DNA from: Propionibacterium sp.
Lineage (GTDB): Bacteria > Actinomycetota > Actinomycetes > Propionibacteriales > Propionibacteriaceae
Assembly (NCBI GenBank): GCA_012837465.1
Contig: DURG01000385.1
Coordinates: forward strand, 1 to 13,073
Length of the DNA: 13,073 nucleotides
Direction of reading: 5' to 3'
Below the pieces are notes generated by a model. It was not told where the DNA came from and searched no databases. It saw only the letters and a program-made list of their open reading frames with translations. This document shows positions 1 to 6,221 of this stretch, one piece after another (positions within the stretch are counted from its first letter, which is position 1; the number at the start of each line of letters is the position of its first letter). The translations under genes and the position numbers were made by a program.

Positions 1-404
1 ACCAGCCGGAAGACCTGCGCGATGGCCATGGGCATGGCCAGGTAGGGCATGAAGAACAGGGCCCGGTAGAAGCCCGCGAATCGCAGGCCGGGCAGTGAGA
101 TCAGTGAGGAGACCAGCACCGAGATGGGGATGCCCACCAGCACGATCAACGTGTACAGCACCGTGTTGGTCAGCGCAGAGCCCAACTCGCCGCTGGCGAA
201 GAGGGCTTCGTAGTTCTCCGCCCCGACGAAGCGGGCGTTGCGCCCGAACGCGCTGGAACGGGTCAACGAGGTCCACGCGTTGGCGACGATCGGGTAGTAG
301 TAGAAGACCGCGACTCCTGCCAAGAGCGGCCCGACGAACAGCACCGGCCACCAGCCCACGCTGGTGGGGTGCCCCCGCCGGGCCTTCGCCGCGGTGTCCG
401 CCAT
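1..404 (-). CDS. Sugar ABC transporter permease, MalF/UgpA type (partial)
   Basis: Inner-membrane permease subunit of a carbohydrate importer; only the first 134 or so residues are inside the window, and the C-terminal part with the EAA loop lies off the left edge. The visible part shows a short basic N-terminus (residues 1-15), a first membrane helix at about 18-38 ending in a YYYP motif, the periplasmic stretch with FVGAENYEALF (about 59-69), and a second helix after LTNTVLYTL (about 78-100). A further segment has FYRALFFMPYLAMP, matching the conserved 'Ralff.P' region of the family. The ATG at 404-402 overlaps the stop of the upstream binding-protein gene as TGATG, so translation is probably coupled. 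I saw no strong Shine-Dalgarno, which fits coupling. Binding protein first, then a MalF-type permease, is the usual order; a MalG-type permease is expected next, outside the window. The substrate cannot be read from this sequence. Confidence 0.9.
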   Translation of the reverse strand, partial: MADTAAKARRGHPTSVGWWPVLFVGPLLAGVAVFYYYPIVANAWTSLTRSSAFGRNARFVGAENYEALFASGELGSALTNTVLYTLIVLVGIPISVLVSSLISLPGLRFAGFYRALFFMPYLAMPMAIAQVFRL

Positions 405-1747
405 CAGCGTTCGGCTGCCAGCAGCTCATCCATCTGCGTGGCCAGTTGCTCGGCGGCCTGTGCCATCGGCACGTCACCGGCGAACGCAGGCGTGAGGATG
501 TCTGCCTCCAGCTGGTTCCACGCCGCCGTGTTGCGGGAGACGGGGTAGGGGACCGCATAGTTCGCGGCCGCGTCGGTGAACACCTTGAGGTTCCACTCGG
601 GCTTGACCTCGTGCCACTTGTCGGCCGTGCCCTGCCACGCGGGAATCGCGGTGCCGTTGGCGGCGTCGGTGCGGCCGGCCTCCTCAGAGGTGAGGTGGCG
701 CTGCAGTGCGGAGGCGGCGGCTAGGTTGGGGGAGTTTGCCGCGACGACGTATGCGAGGCCGTGGATCGTCGAGGCCCGCTCCTGGTCGCGGGGGAGCGGC
801 ACGACCATGAGCTCGCCCGGATCGGGGTAGTCGGCGAGCATGGCGGCGGTCTCCCAGGATCCGGTGTGGTGAATGGCCGCGCGGCCGGAGATGAACACCG
901 TCTGCGGCGGGTTGTCCGCGATCACGCGCGGGTGGGGCACGACGCCGTCGGCGACGAGGTTGGACCAGAACTCGAGGCCGCGGATGGTGTTGGGGTCGGC
1001 GTAGCCGGACCGTCCGTCGGCGATGATGTACCCGCCGGCCTGGGCAACGGTGTTGTACCAGTTCTGCTGGCCGCCGATGTTGAGGTCGGTGACGACGGCG
1101 TGGCCGCGGTCGCCGAGGCCGGCGGCGATGGCCCGGGTGGTCTCGCCGAACTCCTCCCACGTCCATGTCTCGGGATCCGGCAGGGTGACGCCAGCCTCCT
1201 CGACGAGCCGCTGATTGACCCAGCAGGCGATGGTGTCGAAATCCTTGGGGATGCCGTAGTGCGTGCCGTCGACCGTGTACAGGTCGGTCATGGCCTGCGG
1301 GAACACGCTGAAGTCCACGTCGTCGGCGACAGGTGCGAGGAGGCCCTCGCTCGCGTAGAGCTGCACGTGGAGGCCGCTCATCCAGAAGACGTCGGGGAGG
1401 TTGTTGCCTTCGGCCTGGGTGCGCAGCCGCATCCAGTACTCACTGGGGCCGGTCAGCGCAGGGGTGACGGTGATGCGCGGGTACTTCTCGGTGAAGCTGG
1501 CGATGAGCGCCTCGACGGTGACGGACTGGTTCCGGTCCCAGTACGCGAGCTCCAAGGTGGCCTCGGTGTTCTCGTCGATCTCGGCCGGGGCCTCGTTCTG
1601 CTGGGTGTCCCCGCCGCCGCAGGCGTTCAGAGCGCTTGCCGCGGCGATCCCGCCAAGACCGGTCAGTAGTGTGCGTCGTCGCCTGGGGGTCTCCTTCTTC
1701 CGCTGCCGTCTTCGTCGGCTCCGAGCATCTTCCAGTGTGCTGCACAT
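404..1747 (-). CDS. Sugar ABC transporter substrate-binding lipoprotein
   Basis: Extracellular solute-binding protein, family 1, that captures a sugar and delivers it to the adjacent permease. With the ATG at 1747 the protein is 447 residues, normal for the family. The N-terminus is unusually long and basic: about 26 residues rich in Arg with a run RRRRTLL at 22-28, then a hydrophobic stretch and a lipobox-like LNAC with Cys43 followed by GGGD. This fits a lipoprotein signal, and the Arg-Arg before the hydrophobic core makes Tat export possible. The mature part starts with ELAYWDRNQ (beta strand typical of the fold), has ITVTP near residue 85, and DVFWMSG in the first lobe. Open reading frame continues upstream to 1954, but the extra residues resemble no signal and would cover the divergent promoter region; the start is therefore inferred and the SD is weak. 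No signature fixes the substrate (di- or oligosaccharide is likely). Confidence 0.88.
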   Translation of the reverse strand: MCSTLEDARSRRRRQRKKETPRRRRTLLTGLGGIAAASALNACGGGDTQQNEAPAEIDENTEATLELAYWDRNQSVTVEALIASFTEKYPRITVTPALTGPSEYWMRLRTQAEGNNLPDVFWMSGLHVQLYASEGLLAPVADDVDFSVFPQAMTDLYTVDGTHYGIPKDFDTIACWVNQRLVEEAGVTLPDPETWTWEEFGETTRAIAAGLGDRGHAVVTDLNIGGQQNWYNTVAQAGGYIIADGRSGYADPNTIRGLEFWSNLVADGVVPHPRVIADNPPQTVFISGRAAIHHTGSWETAAMLADYPDPGELMVVPLPRDQERASTIHGLAYVVAANSPNLAAASALQRHLTSEEAGRTDAANGTAIPAWQGTADKWHEVKPEWNLKVFTDAAANYAVPYPVSRNTAAWNQLEADILTPAFAGDVPMAQAAEQLATQMDELLAAER

Positions 1748-1853
1748 CAACGGTTTCCGCACGCGACTAGGCCGCGAGCCGTGAGATCGCCTCGTGGCCG
1801 ATCCGTTCGCTCGGAACATCGTGAACTGGTCTGAAGGCGGAGACGCCACGCCG

Positions 1854-1859
1854 TAAGCT
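1854..1859 (+). promoter_or_regulatory. -10 element of a leaderless promoter for the hydrolase operon
   Basis: TAAGCT fits TANNNT and lies six bases before the ATG at 1866, placing the transcription start on or next to the A of the start codon. There is no Shine-Dalgarno before this ATG, consistent with a leaderless message. No convincing -35 was found at 16-19 bases upstream. Assigned by position and consensus only. Confidence 0.5.
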
Positions 1860-1865
1860 TGCCGC

Positions 1866-2870
1866 ATGGGTGCAGCAGCGGACGACGCGAATCCACCAGT
1901 CAATCCGCTGATGCGGGCAATCCTAGGCCTGTTCGCCGCTCCCCGGATCAACATGCGCGAGGACTATGAGTTGGTCCGCCGCGCCCAGCGGGCCCTGTCG
2001 TGGGTGCCGAGGGACCCTGACCGGATCCTCGATCGGTCAGTGACCGCGCAGGCCGGGCACGAGATCCCGCTGCGCATTTTCCTGCCCAAGACCCGCATGG
2101 GGGAGGGCATGCTGTTGTTCTTCCACGGCGGCGGCTGGACCATCGGCGACATCGACACGTACTCCGCCACCTGCCGCACCATGGCTGAGCTCACGGGTCG
2201 GGTGGTCTGCTCCGTCGGCTATCGGCTGGCACCTGAACACCCCTACCCGGCCGCTCTCGAGGATTGCCTCGACGTGGCGGAGACCCTGCTGGCGAACCCT
2301 GCTCTCGCCGGGGCCGCAGGACCCGAGGACATCACGTTGGTCGGGGACTCGGCTGGGGGCAATCTCGTTGCCGCCGTCACGCTCGCCCTACGTGGCCGGG
2401 GCGGCCCGTTGCCGGGTGCGCAGATCCTGTTCTATCCCGTCACCCAATGGGATCATGACCCGGCCACTTCGCCGTACCAGTCGGTGGCCGACTACGGCAC
2501 TGGGTTGCGGCTGACGGCCGCGGAGGTGCAGGACTACGTCGCCATGTACCAGCCAGATCCCGAGCTTCGCCTGTCGCCCCTGATGTCCCCGCTCCTCGCC
2601 GAGGATCTGTCGGGGCTGCCGCCGGCGCTGGTCGTCACCGCCGAGTACGACCTGCTCCGCGACGAGGGGGAGGCGTTCGGCCATGCCCTCCGTGCCGCTG
2701 GTACACCCGCCCGCATCGAACGCATCGACGGCGCCCTCCACGGCTTCATCGGGCTGCCGCGGCTCTCGCGTCCTGTCGCGAGGGCTTACCAGATCGTCAC
2801 GGACTTCCTCGACGGCGCCCTCGCCGACAGCAGACCGCTACCGTCGCCGTCGGCCAGGAGGCGCGCGTGA
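1866..2870 (+). CDS. Alpha/beta hydrolase, hormone-sensitive lipase (HSL) family
   Basis: Predicted carboxylesterase of the HSL/family IV group, cytosolic (no signal peptide), 334 residues. Seen in the sequence: the oxyanion-hole motif HGGGW at 87-91, the YRLAPEHPYPAA stretch at 119-130 that follows it in this family, the nucleophile elbow GDSAGG at 160-165 with Ser162, the catalytic Asp262 in EYDLLRDEG, and His292 in LHGF. The complete Ser-Asp-His triad suggests an active enzyme on short or medium acyl esters; the natural substrate is unknown. The first 50 residues include MRAILGLFAAP, a possible cap helix. The ATG at 1866 is preferred because a -10-like hexamer sits exactly six bases upstream. 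The gene overlaps the next by four bases (GTGA), and the three genes form one operon. The pairing with an acyltransferase suggests the esterase hydrolyses or edits the product of that enzyme; this is inference. Confidence 0.9.
   Translation: MGAAADDANPPVNPLMRAILGLFAAPRINMREDYELVRRAQRALSWVPRDPDRILDRSVTAQAGHEIPLRIFLPKTRMGEGMLLFFHGGGWTIGDIDTYSATCRTMAELTGRVVCSVGYRLAPEHPYPAALEDCLDVAETLLANPALAGAAGPEDITLVGDSAGGNLVAAVTLALRGRGGPLPGAQILFYPVTQWDHDPATSPYQSVADYGTGLRLTAAEVQDYVAMYQPDPELRLSPLMSPLLAEDLSGLPPALVVTAEYDLLRDEGEAFGHALRAAGTPARIERIDGALHGFIGLPRLSRPVARAYQIVTDFLDGALADSRPLPSPSARRRA
2856..2861 (+). promoter_or_regulatory. Strong RBS deciding the GTG start of the acyltransferase
   Basis: AGGAGG, a full Shine-Dalgarno core, lies five bases before the GTG at 2867 and inside the last codons of the hydrolase. 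It fixes the GTG as start and indicates efficient translation beyond simple coupling. Confidence 0.85.
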
Positions 2871-4258
2871 AGCGGGTACCGGCTCAGCGCCGGCCATGGG
2901 TGAGGCTCGACAACGCCGCCAACATCTTCCTCGCGGCCCGCAGCGATGTCGACAGCAAAGTGTTTCGCCTGGCCGCAGAACTCGACGAACCGATCGTCCC
3001 GGAGGTGCTGCAGGAGGCGCTCGACCGGGTGTTTGCGCAGTACCCGCTCTTCAGCGCGGTGCTGCGGCAGGGCGTGTTCTGGTACTACCTCCAACAGTCG
3101 GACCTGCGGCCGACCGTCTCGGAGGAGACTGGGCCGCCGGTGCAACACCTCTACCATCATCAACGCCATGACCTGTTGTTCCGGGTGGTCTACCGGGGAC
3201 GCCGCATCTCCGTGGAGATCTTCCACGCACTGACCGACGGCACCGGTGCCTTGTGGTTCTTCGAGGACCTGCTGACCGAGTACGTGGGCCTTCGGCACGT
3301 CGAGGAGTTCCACGCGGTGCAGGGCGCAACCGAGACGAAGCAGGATTTCACCGTGGATGCGTTCACGCACTGGTTCCGCTCAACCTCGGAACCGGTGACA
3401 TTCGAAGACGACGCCACCGCCGCCGTCGAGTCCCCGTCCACCGAACTGCCCGCCGAGGTCGAAGACGGCCAGCCCGCGACGACCCGCCGCCGCCACCGGC
3501 GACGCGACGTCCTGCGCATGCGCGGCACGCATTCCCCGGACCTGCGCACCCGGGTGATCGAGCTGTCCATGCCGGTGCGTCCCGTCCTGCGACTGGCCAA
3601 GGCCGAGGGTGTGTCGCTGACGATCTACCTCCTGGCAGTGTTCTTCGACTCGGTGCGGCGCACGCGGGTGCAGACGCAGTCGCTGCCTCGAACGCTGACG
3701 TGCTCGGTGCCGGTGAACCTCCGGCAGTTCTTCCCGACCGCATCCGGACGCAACTTCTTCGCCACCACCATGCTCGCGCACACCTACACCGGCGACGACG
3801 ACATGGACTCCATCTCTGGCGTGTGCGCAGACCTCGACCGGCAACTCCGACAGGTCCTCACCAAGGAGGGACTCGCCCGCAAGATCCGCCGCCTCGTGCG
3901 CTTCGAGCGAAACCCCGCGCTGCGGATCATCCCACGGCCGCTCAAGGATGTGATCCTCGGCACGGCCAACGCCTTGTCCAACCGCGGTATCACGCTGGCC
4001 ATCTCGAACCTGGGGCGCGTGGTGCTCCCGGAGCCGGTGGCGCGGCACGTGGGCCGTCTCTACCTGCATGTCGCGGCCGTCCGGCCGCAGTTCGGCGCAG
4101 TCAGCCACGGCGACCAGCTCACCATTTCGTTCACCTCGCCCTTCATCGAGACCGACTATCACGCCGCGTTCGTCCGGCATCTGACTGAGGCGGGGATCCC
4201 GGTCGAGGTCAACGCCAACCGGGTCACGGCAGACGAGTTGGCCGAGGTGGACCGATGA
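2867..4258 (+). CDS. Condensation/acyltransferase-fold protein (alcohol acetyltransferase-like)
   Basis: Predicted CoA- or carrier-dependent O-acyltransferase of the chloramphenicol acetyltransferase/condensation superfamily, 463 residues, cytosolic. The catalytic HxxxDG motif is seen as HALTDGTG, with His120 as presumed general base and Asp124 structural. The second half has SVPVNLRQFF at 280-289, matching the 'PVNLR' strand of the fold, then NFFAT at 296-300 and ISNLGRV at 379-385, like the 'SNLG/SNVPG' region of PapA- and WS/DGAT-related enzymes. Between the halves (about 183-222) is an acidic then very Arg-rich linker, including TTRRRHRRR (205-213), which looks disordered. Starts at GTG 2867 behind a perfect SD, overlapping the hydrolase by four bases, and ends in an ATGA overlap with the zinc-ribbon membrane gene. 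Acceptor and acyl donor cannot be told. A condensation-like domain of a peptide synthetase is less likely because no carrier or adenylation domain is nearby. Confidence 0.75.
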   Translation: MKRVPAQRRPWVRLDNAANIFLAARSDVDSKVFRLAAELDEPIVPEVLQEALDRVFAQYPLFSAVLRQGVFWYYLQQSDLRPTVSEETGPPVQHLYHHQRHDLLFRVVYRGRRISVEIFHALTDGTGALWFFEDLLTEYVGLRHVEEFHAVQGATETKQDFTVDAFTHWFRSTSEPVTFEDDATAAVESPSTELPAEVEDGQPATTRRRHRRRDVLRMRGTHSPDLRTRVIELSMPVRPVLRLAKAEGVSLTIYLLAVFFDSVRRTRVQTQSLPRTLTCSVPVNLRQFFPTASGRNFFATTMLAHTYTGDDDMDSISGVCADLDRQLRQVLTKEGLARKIRRLVRFERNPALRIIPRPLKDVILGTANALSNRGITLAISNLGRVVLPEPVARHVGRLYLHVAAVRPQFGAVSHGDQLTISFTSPFIETDYHAAFVRHLTEAGIPVEVNANRVTADELAEVDR

Positions 4259-4926
4259 GGCGGTGCTCGTCTTGTGGGGGAGAGGTGGCGGGCGAGTGGT
4301 CCGCTTGTCCGCTGTGCCGCGTGAACCTCGACCCTGCCGACGCAGCGGCGTTGGCTGGCGCGGAGGTCTTCCCGGCGCCACTGCTGCGCTTTGATCGACG
4401 ACAGGTGTGGGCGGCCGTACTGGCGTTGTCCGTGCTGGTACTCATCTTCTCGTTCGCCGCACCGGCGATCGTTCCGGGCCTCGCCCCGCCGGTGCGCACG
4501 GTGTGGTTGTCGATCGCGGTTGTCTGGCTCGTGGTGATCGCGGCCGTCCAGCGCCGCCGCAACGTGGGCAGCCTGGTGGGCTGGCTGGTCGTGTTGCTGT
4601 CCGTGGCTGCCGTCGTCTGGAACCAGTACGACGGGCCCGATTTCTGGGCCACGACGTGGCTCATCCCAGCCATCTGTACCGCCGCCAACCTCGCCCTCGG
4701 CGTCATCGTGTGGATCATCCGTCTAGACCCGCAGGAGCATCTGGCGAAGGCGCTGCTCGTCGGCCTGATCGGCCTGGTGCCGGGGTTGTTCGTCATCTTC
4801 GGCTGGGTGACAACCCCGCTGCCGGCATTGATCTGTGTGGGCTTCAGCGTGCTGGTGGTGTCACTGATCCTCATCATCCGGCCGCGACAGCTCGGCTCAG
4901 CGCTGCGACGGCGGCTGCATCTCTAG
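4255..4926 (+). CDS. Zinc-ribbon, six-helix membrane protein (DUF6320-like)
   Basis: Integral membrane protein of 223 residues with no known function. The N-terminus carries a zinc ribbon with two CxxC knuckles, Cys4/Cys7 and Cys18/Cys21, followed by a short linker and the sequence FPAPLLRFDRRQ (39-50). About six hydrophobic segments follow, near 51-73, 83-99, 106-122, 132-155, 164-183 and 190-208, and the C-terminus is basic. The layout, a Cys4 ribbon followed by a polytopic domain directly after an acyltransferase gene, matches my memory of the DUF6320 family; this is from motif pattern and context, not a search. ATG at 4255 overlaps the previous stop (ATGA) and has GAGG seven bases upstream. 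Most likely it works with the acyltransferase at the membrane, for example presenting a lipid or sensing it. No terminator is apparent in the 49 bases after the stop. Confidence 0.72.
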   Translation: MRRCSSCGGEVAGEWSACPLCRVNLDPADAAALAGAEVFPAPLLRFDRRQVWAAVLALSVLVLIFSFAAPAIVPGLAPPVRTVWLSIAVVWLVVIAAVQRRRNVGSLVGWLVVLLSVAAVVWNQYDGPDFWATTWLIPAICTAANLALGVIVWIIRLDPQEHLAKALLVGLIGLVPGLFVIFGWVTTPLPALICVGFSVLVVSLILIIRPRQLGSALRRRLHL

Positions 4927-4958
4927 TCTTCTGTGTCCAGCCGGGCTGGTGGGCAGGA

Positions 4959-4976
4959 ACTGCTACAGTTGCTACA
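4959..4976 (+). promoter_or_regulatory. Tandem TGCTACA repeats overlapping -10 and start of the TA operon (candidate operator)
   Basis: Two nine-base units, ACTGCTACA and GTTGCTACA, lie head to tail and end on the A of the antitoxin ATG; they share TGCTACA. The hexamer TACAGT at 4964-4969 (TANNNT) is six bases before the ATG, so this is also a probable leaderless promoter. Repeats overlapping the promoter are what an autoregulating antitoxin would bind; binding itself is inferred. Confidence 0.5.
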
Positions 4977-5239
4977 TGAGTACGATCCCGCACAGAGAGC
5001 TTCGCAACAGCAGCAGCGAGATCCTTCGTCGCGTGGAGGCGGGGGAGACGTTCGACATCACGAACAACGGCAAGGTGGTTGCTCGGCTGTCACCTGTTCC
5101 GAAGGCCTCCAAGCTCGAGGAGCTGCGCGCTGCGGGCCTGACTAGACCGGCCAAGGCTGCCATCGACGTATCCCAACTCGAGAAGGTCACGGGCAGGACG
5201 TCGCAGGACATCCTCGACGACTTGAGGGGGAACCGGTGA
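4976..5239 (+). CDS. Type II antitoxin, Phd/YefM family
   Basis: Antitoxin of 87 residues expected to bind its own promoter through the N-terminal part and neutralise the toxin through the C-terminal part. The N-terminal stretch shows the Phd/YefM pattern: IPHRELRNSSSEILRRVEAGE (residues 4-24) followed by FDITNNGKVVARLSPV, the beta hairpin typical of the fold. The C-terminal half (about 45-87) is less conserved and charged, ending in SQDILDDLRGNR, as usual for the toxin-binding tail. The ATG at 4976 is chosen over an upstream ATG at 4949 because the family start MSTIPHRELRN follows directly and a -10 hexamer lies six bases before it. The stop overlaps the toxin GTG as GTGA. Assignment to the family is by pattern; pairing with a PIN toxin supports it strongly. 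Confidence 0.9.
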   Translation: MSTIPHRELRNSSSEILRRVEAGETFDITNNGKVVARLSPVPKASKLEELRAAGLTRPAKAAIDVSQLEKVTGRTSQDILDDLRGNR

Positions 5240-5622
5240 GCATCGTCTACTTGGACACGTCCGCGGCGCTGAAGCTGCTCGTCCAGGAGCCGGAATCCAT
5301 CGCCATGGAGCAATACGTCTCCAGGGAGGGCGATCAGCTCGTCTCGTCGATGCTGCTGTTCACCGAACTGCATTGTGCAGCGCACAGGCGAGGTGGTGTC
5401 GATCTCTCCAGCGTCAACGTCCTTCTCGGCGGCGTCGAGTTGGTCAAGCTGGTTGACGAGGATCTGAGGACCGCGGGCCTGTCGGCGTGGGGGCTGCGTA
5501 GTGCAGATGCCATCCATCTCGCGGCGGCGGTGCGCATCGAGGTCGATGCAGTCCTCACGTATGACGCGGAGATGGGGGAGGCTGTTGAAAGGCTTGGCAT
5601 GACCTGGCTCCGAGTGAAATGA
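5236..5622 (+). CDS. vapC: PIN-domain toxin, VapC-like ribonuclease
   Basis: Toxin of the adjacent antitoxin: a small (128 residues) PIN-fold, Mg-dependent RNase that in this family cleaves tRNA or rRNA and arrests growth. All four acidic active-site positions are visible: Asp7 in YLDTSA, Glu44 in LFTELH, Asp91 in RSADAIHLA and Asp110 in LTYDAEM, so the protein looks intact and active. The GTG start at 5236 overlaps the antitoxin stop (GTGA) and has GAGG eight bases upstream, the usual coupled arrangement that keeps antitoxin in excess. No terminator hairpin is seen after the stop. The RNA target cannot be predicted from the sequence. Chromosomal modules of this kind are commonly acquired; here base composition does not stand out. 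Confidence 0.93.
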   Translation: MSIVYLDTSAALKLLVQEPESIAMEQYVSREGDQLVSSMLLFTELHCAAHRRGGVDLSSVNVLLGGVELVKLVDEDLRTAGLSAWGLRSADAIHLAAAVRIEVDAVLTYDAEMGEAVERLGMTWLRVK

Positions 5623-5691
5623 CATAATGTTGCTTATCGGACTAAGGCGTGTCTGGGTCACCTGAGCCTGGAACCGCCCCTCCCGGCGCAG

Positions 5692-5700
5692 TGACAGTAT
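5692..5700 (+). promoter_or_regulatory. Possible extended -10 before the EIIA gene
   Basis: TGA followed by CAGTAT resembles a TGn extended -10; CAGTAT ends six bases before the ATG at 5707, the same spacing as the other leaderless-type promoters here. The hexamer lacks the first consensus T, so this is weak. No Shine-Dalgarno precedes the ATG. An A/T-rich stretch CATAAT at 5623-5628, just after the toxin stop, is an alternative -10. Confidence 0.3.
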
Positions 5701-5706
5701 GGATCC

Positions 5707-6150
5707 ATGCAGATCCTTGCCCCCTGTGCCGGACGCGTCATCGCCATGCGCGATGTCGACGATCCGACGTTCAGTGAACAGATCGTCGGCCCTGGCGTCG
5801 GCATCCAACCCGTCCCTGGCCGCAACGATGTCGTCGCGCCGGCCGACGGCATGCTCCTCAAGGTGAACCCCCACGCCTTCATCCTGCTCGTCGACGGCTC
5901 CGTCGGCGTCCTGGTGCACATCGGCATCAACACCGTCGAACTCGATGGCGAGGGCTTCGAGGTGCTCGCGGATCAAGGTCAGACCATTTCGGCGGGTACA
6001 CCGGTCGTCTCCTGGAATCCGGATGAGATCGACGGCGAAGGCATCCAGACGACGGTGGTCGTCGCCGTGATGGACCATGAGCCGGATTCGATCACCAGCG
6101 ACGTCATCGGTGCCGACGTCTCGGCCGGCGAGCCCATCTTCTCCGTCTGA
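5707..6150 (+). CDS. PTS glucose-family EIIA, stand-alone
   Basis: Cytosolic phosphocarrier, 147 residues, that takes phosphate from HPr and passes it to the EIIB of a sugar permease. It is the single-domain, Crr-like size of the Glc family. The phosphorylated His71 lies in VLVHIGINTVELDGEGF (68-84), the hallmark of the family, and the second active-site His is probably His56 in PHAFIL. The start APCAGRV and the motif FSEQIVGPGVGI (22-33) are also typical. The ATG at 5707 gives a family-length N-terminus; there is no clear SD. No EIIB or EIIC gene is nearby, so it must serve a transporter encoded elsewhere or act as a regulator, as Crr does in enteric bacteria; that role is not shown here. 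It ends at a strong hairpin shared with the convergent lpd gene. Confidence 0.93.
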   Translation: MQILAPCAGRVIAMRDVDDPTFSEQIVGPGVGIQPVPGRNDVVAPADGMLLKVNPHAFILLVDGSVGVLVHIGINTVELDGEGFEVLADQGQTISAGTPVVSWNPDEIDGEGIQTTVVVAVMDHEPDSITSDVIGADVSAGEPIFSV

Positions 6151-6174
6151 TCCTGACTCCCCCCCCCACACGGA

Positions 6175-6207
6175 GGCGCCCGCCCCGCGAGATGCGGGGC
6201 GGGCGTC
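6175..6207. terminator. Bidirectional GC-rich hairpin terminator between EIIA and lpd
   Basis: Twelve perfect GC pairs (6177-6188 with 6194-6205), extended outward by a G-T and a G-C pair, enclose a five-base loop GAGAT. It lies between two convergent stop codons (6150 and 6222) and has no T-run on either strand, a form common in high-GC Actinobacteria. A run of nine C (6159-6167) precedes it. Confidence 0.8.
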
Positions 6208-6221
6208 CGAAGTGGCGTGGC

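Noticed and set aside
761..1669. Long plus-strand open frame opposite the sugar-binding protein
   Set aside because: High-GC antisense shadow: low-complexity composition, no family motif, and the minus-strand gene has clear lipoprotein and binding-protein features.
1802..1817. Overlapping inverted repeats TCCG-N6-CGGA and GTTC-N5-GAAC in the divergent region as a LacI operator
   Set aside because: Short arms and no match to the usual central CG palindrome of LacI-type sites; no regulator gene nearby.
1748..1954. N-terminal extension of the sugar-binding protein to 1954
   Set aside because: Would overlap the divergent hydrolase gene and place a non-signal sequence before the lipoprotein signal.
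2683..3171. Out-of-frame plus-strand frame across the hydrolase-acyltransferase junction
   Set aside because: Shadow; the junction is explained by the GTGA overlap and the AGGAGG before 2867.
5622..5630. Palindrome ACATAATGT after the toxin stop as an operator
   Set aside because: Only four-base arms around one base; chance occurrence in an A/T-rich patch is likely.
4972..6171. 399-codon minus-strand frame across the toxin-antitoxin and EIIA genes
   Set aside because: Antisense shadow; it crosses three well-supported plus-strand genes and has no recognisable domain.
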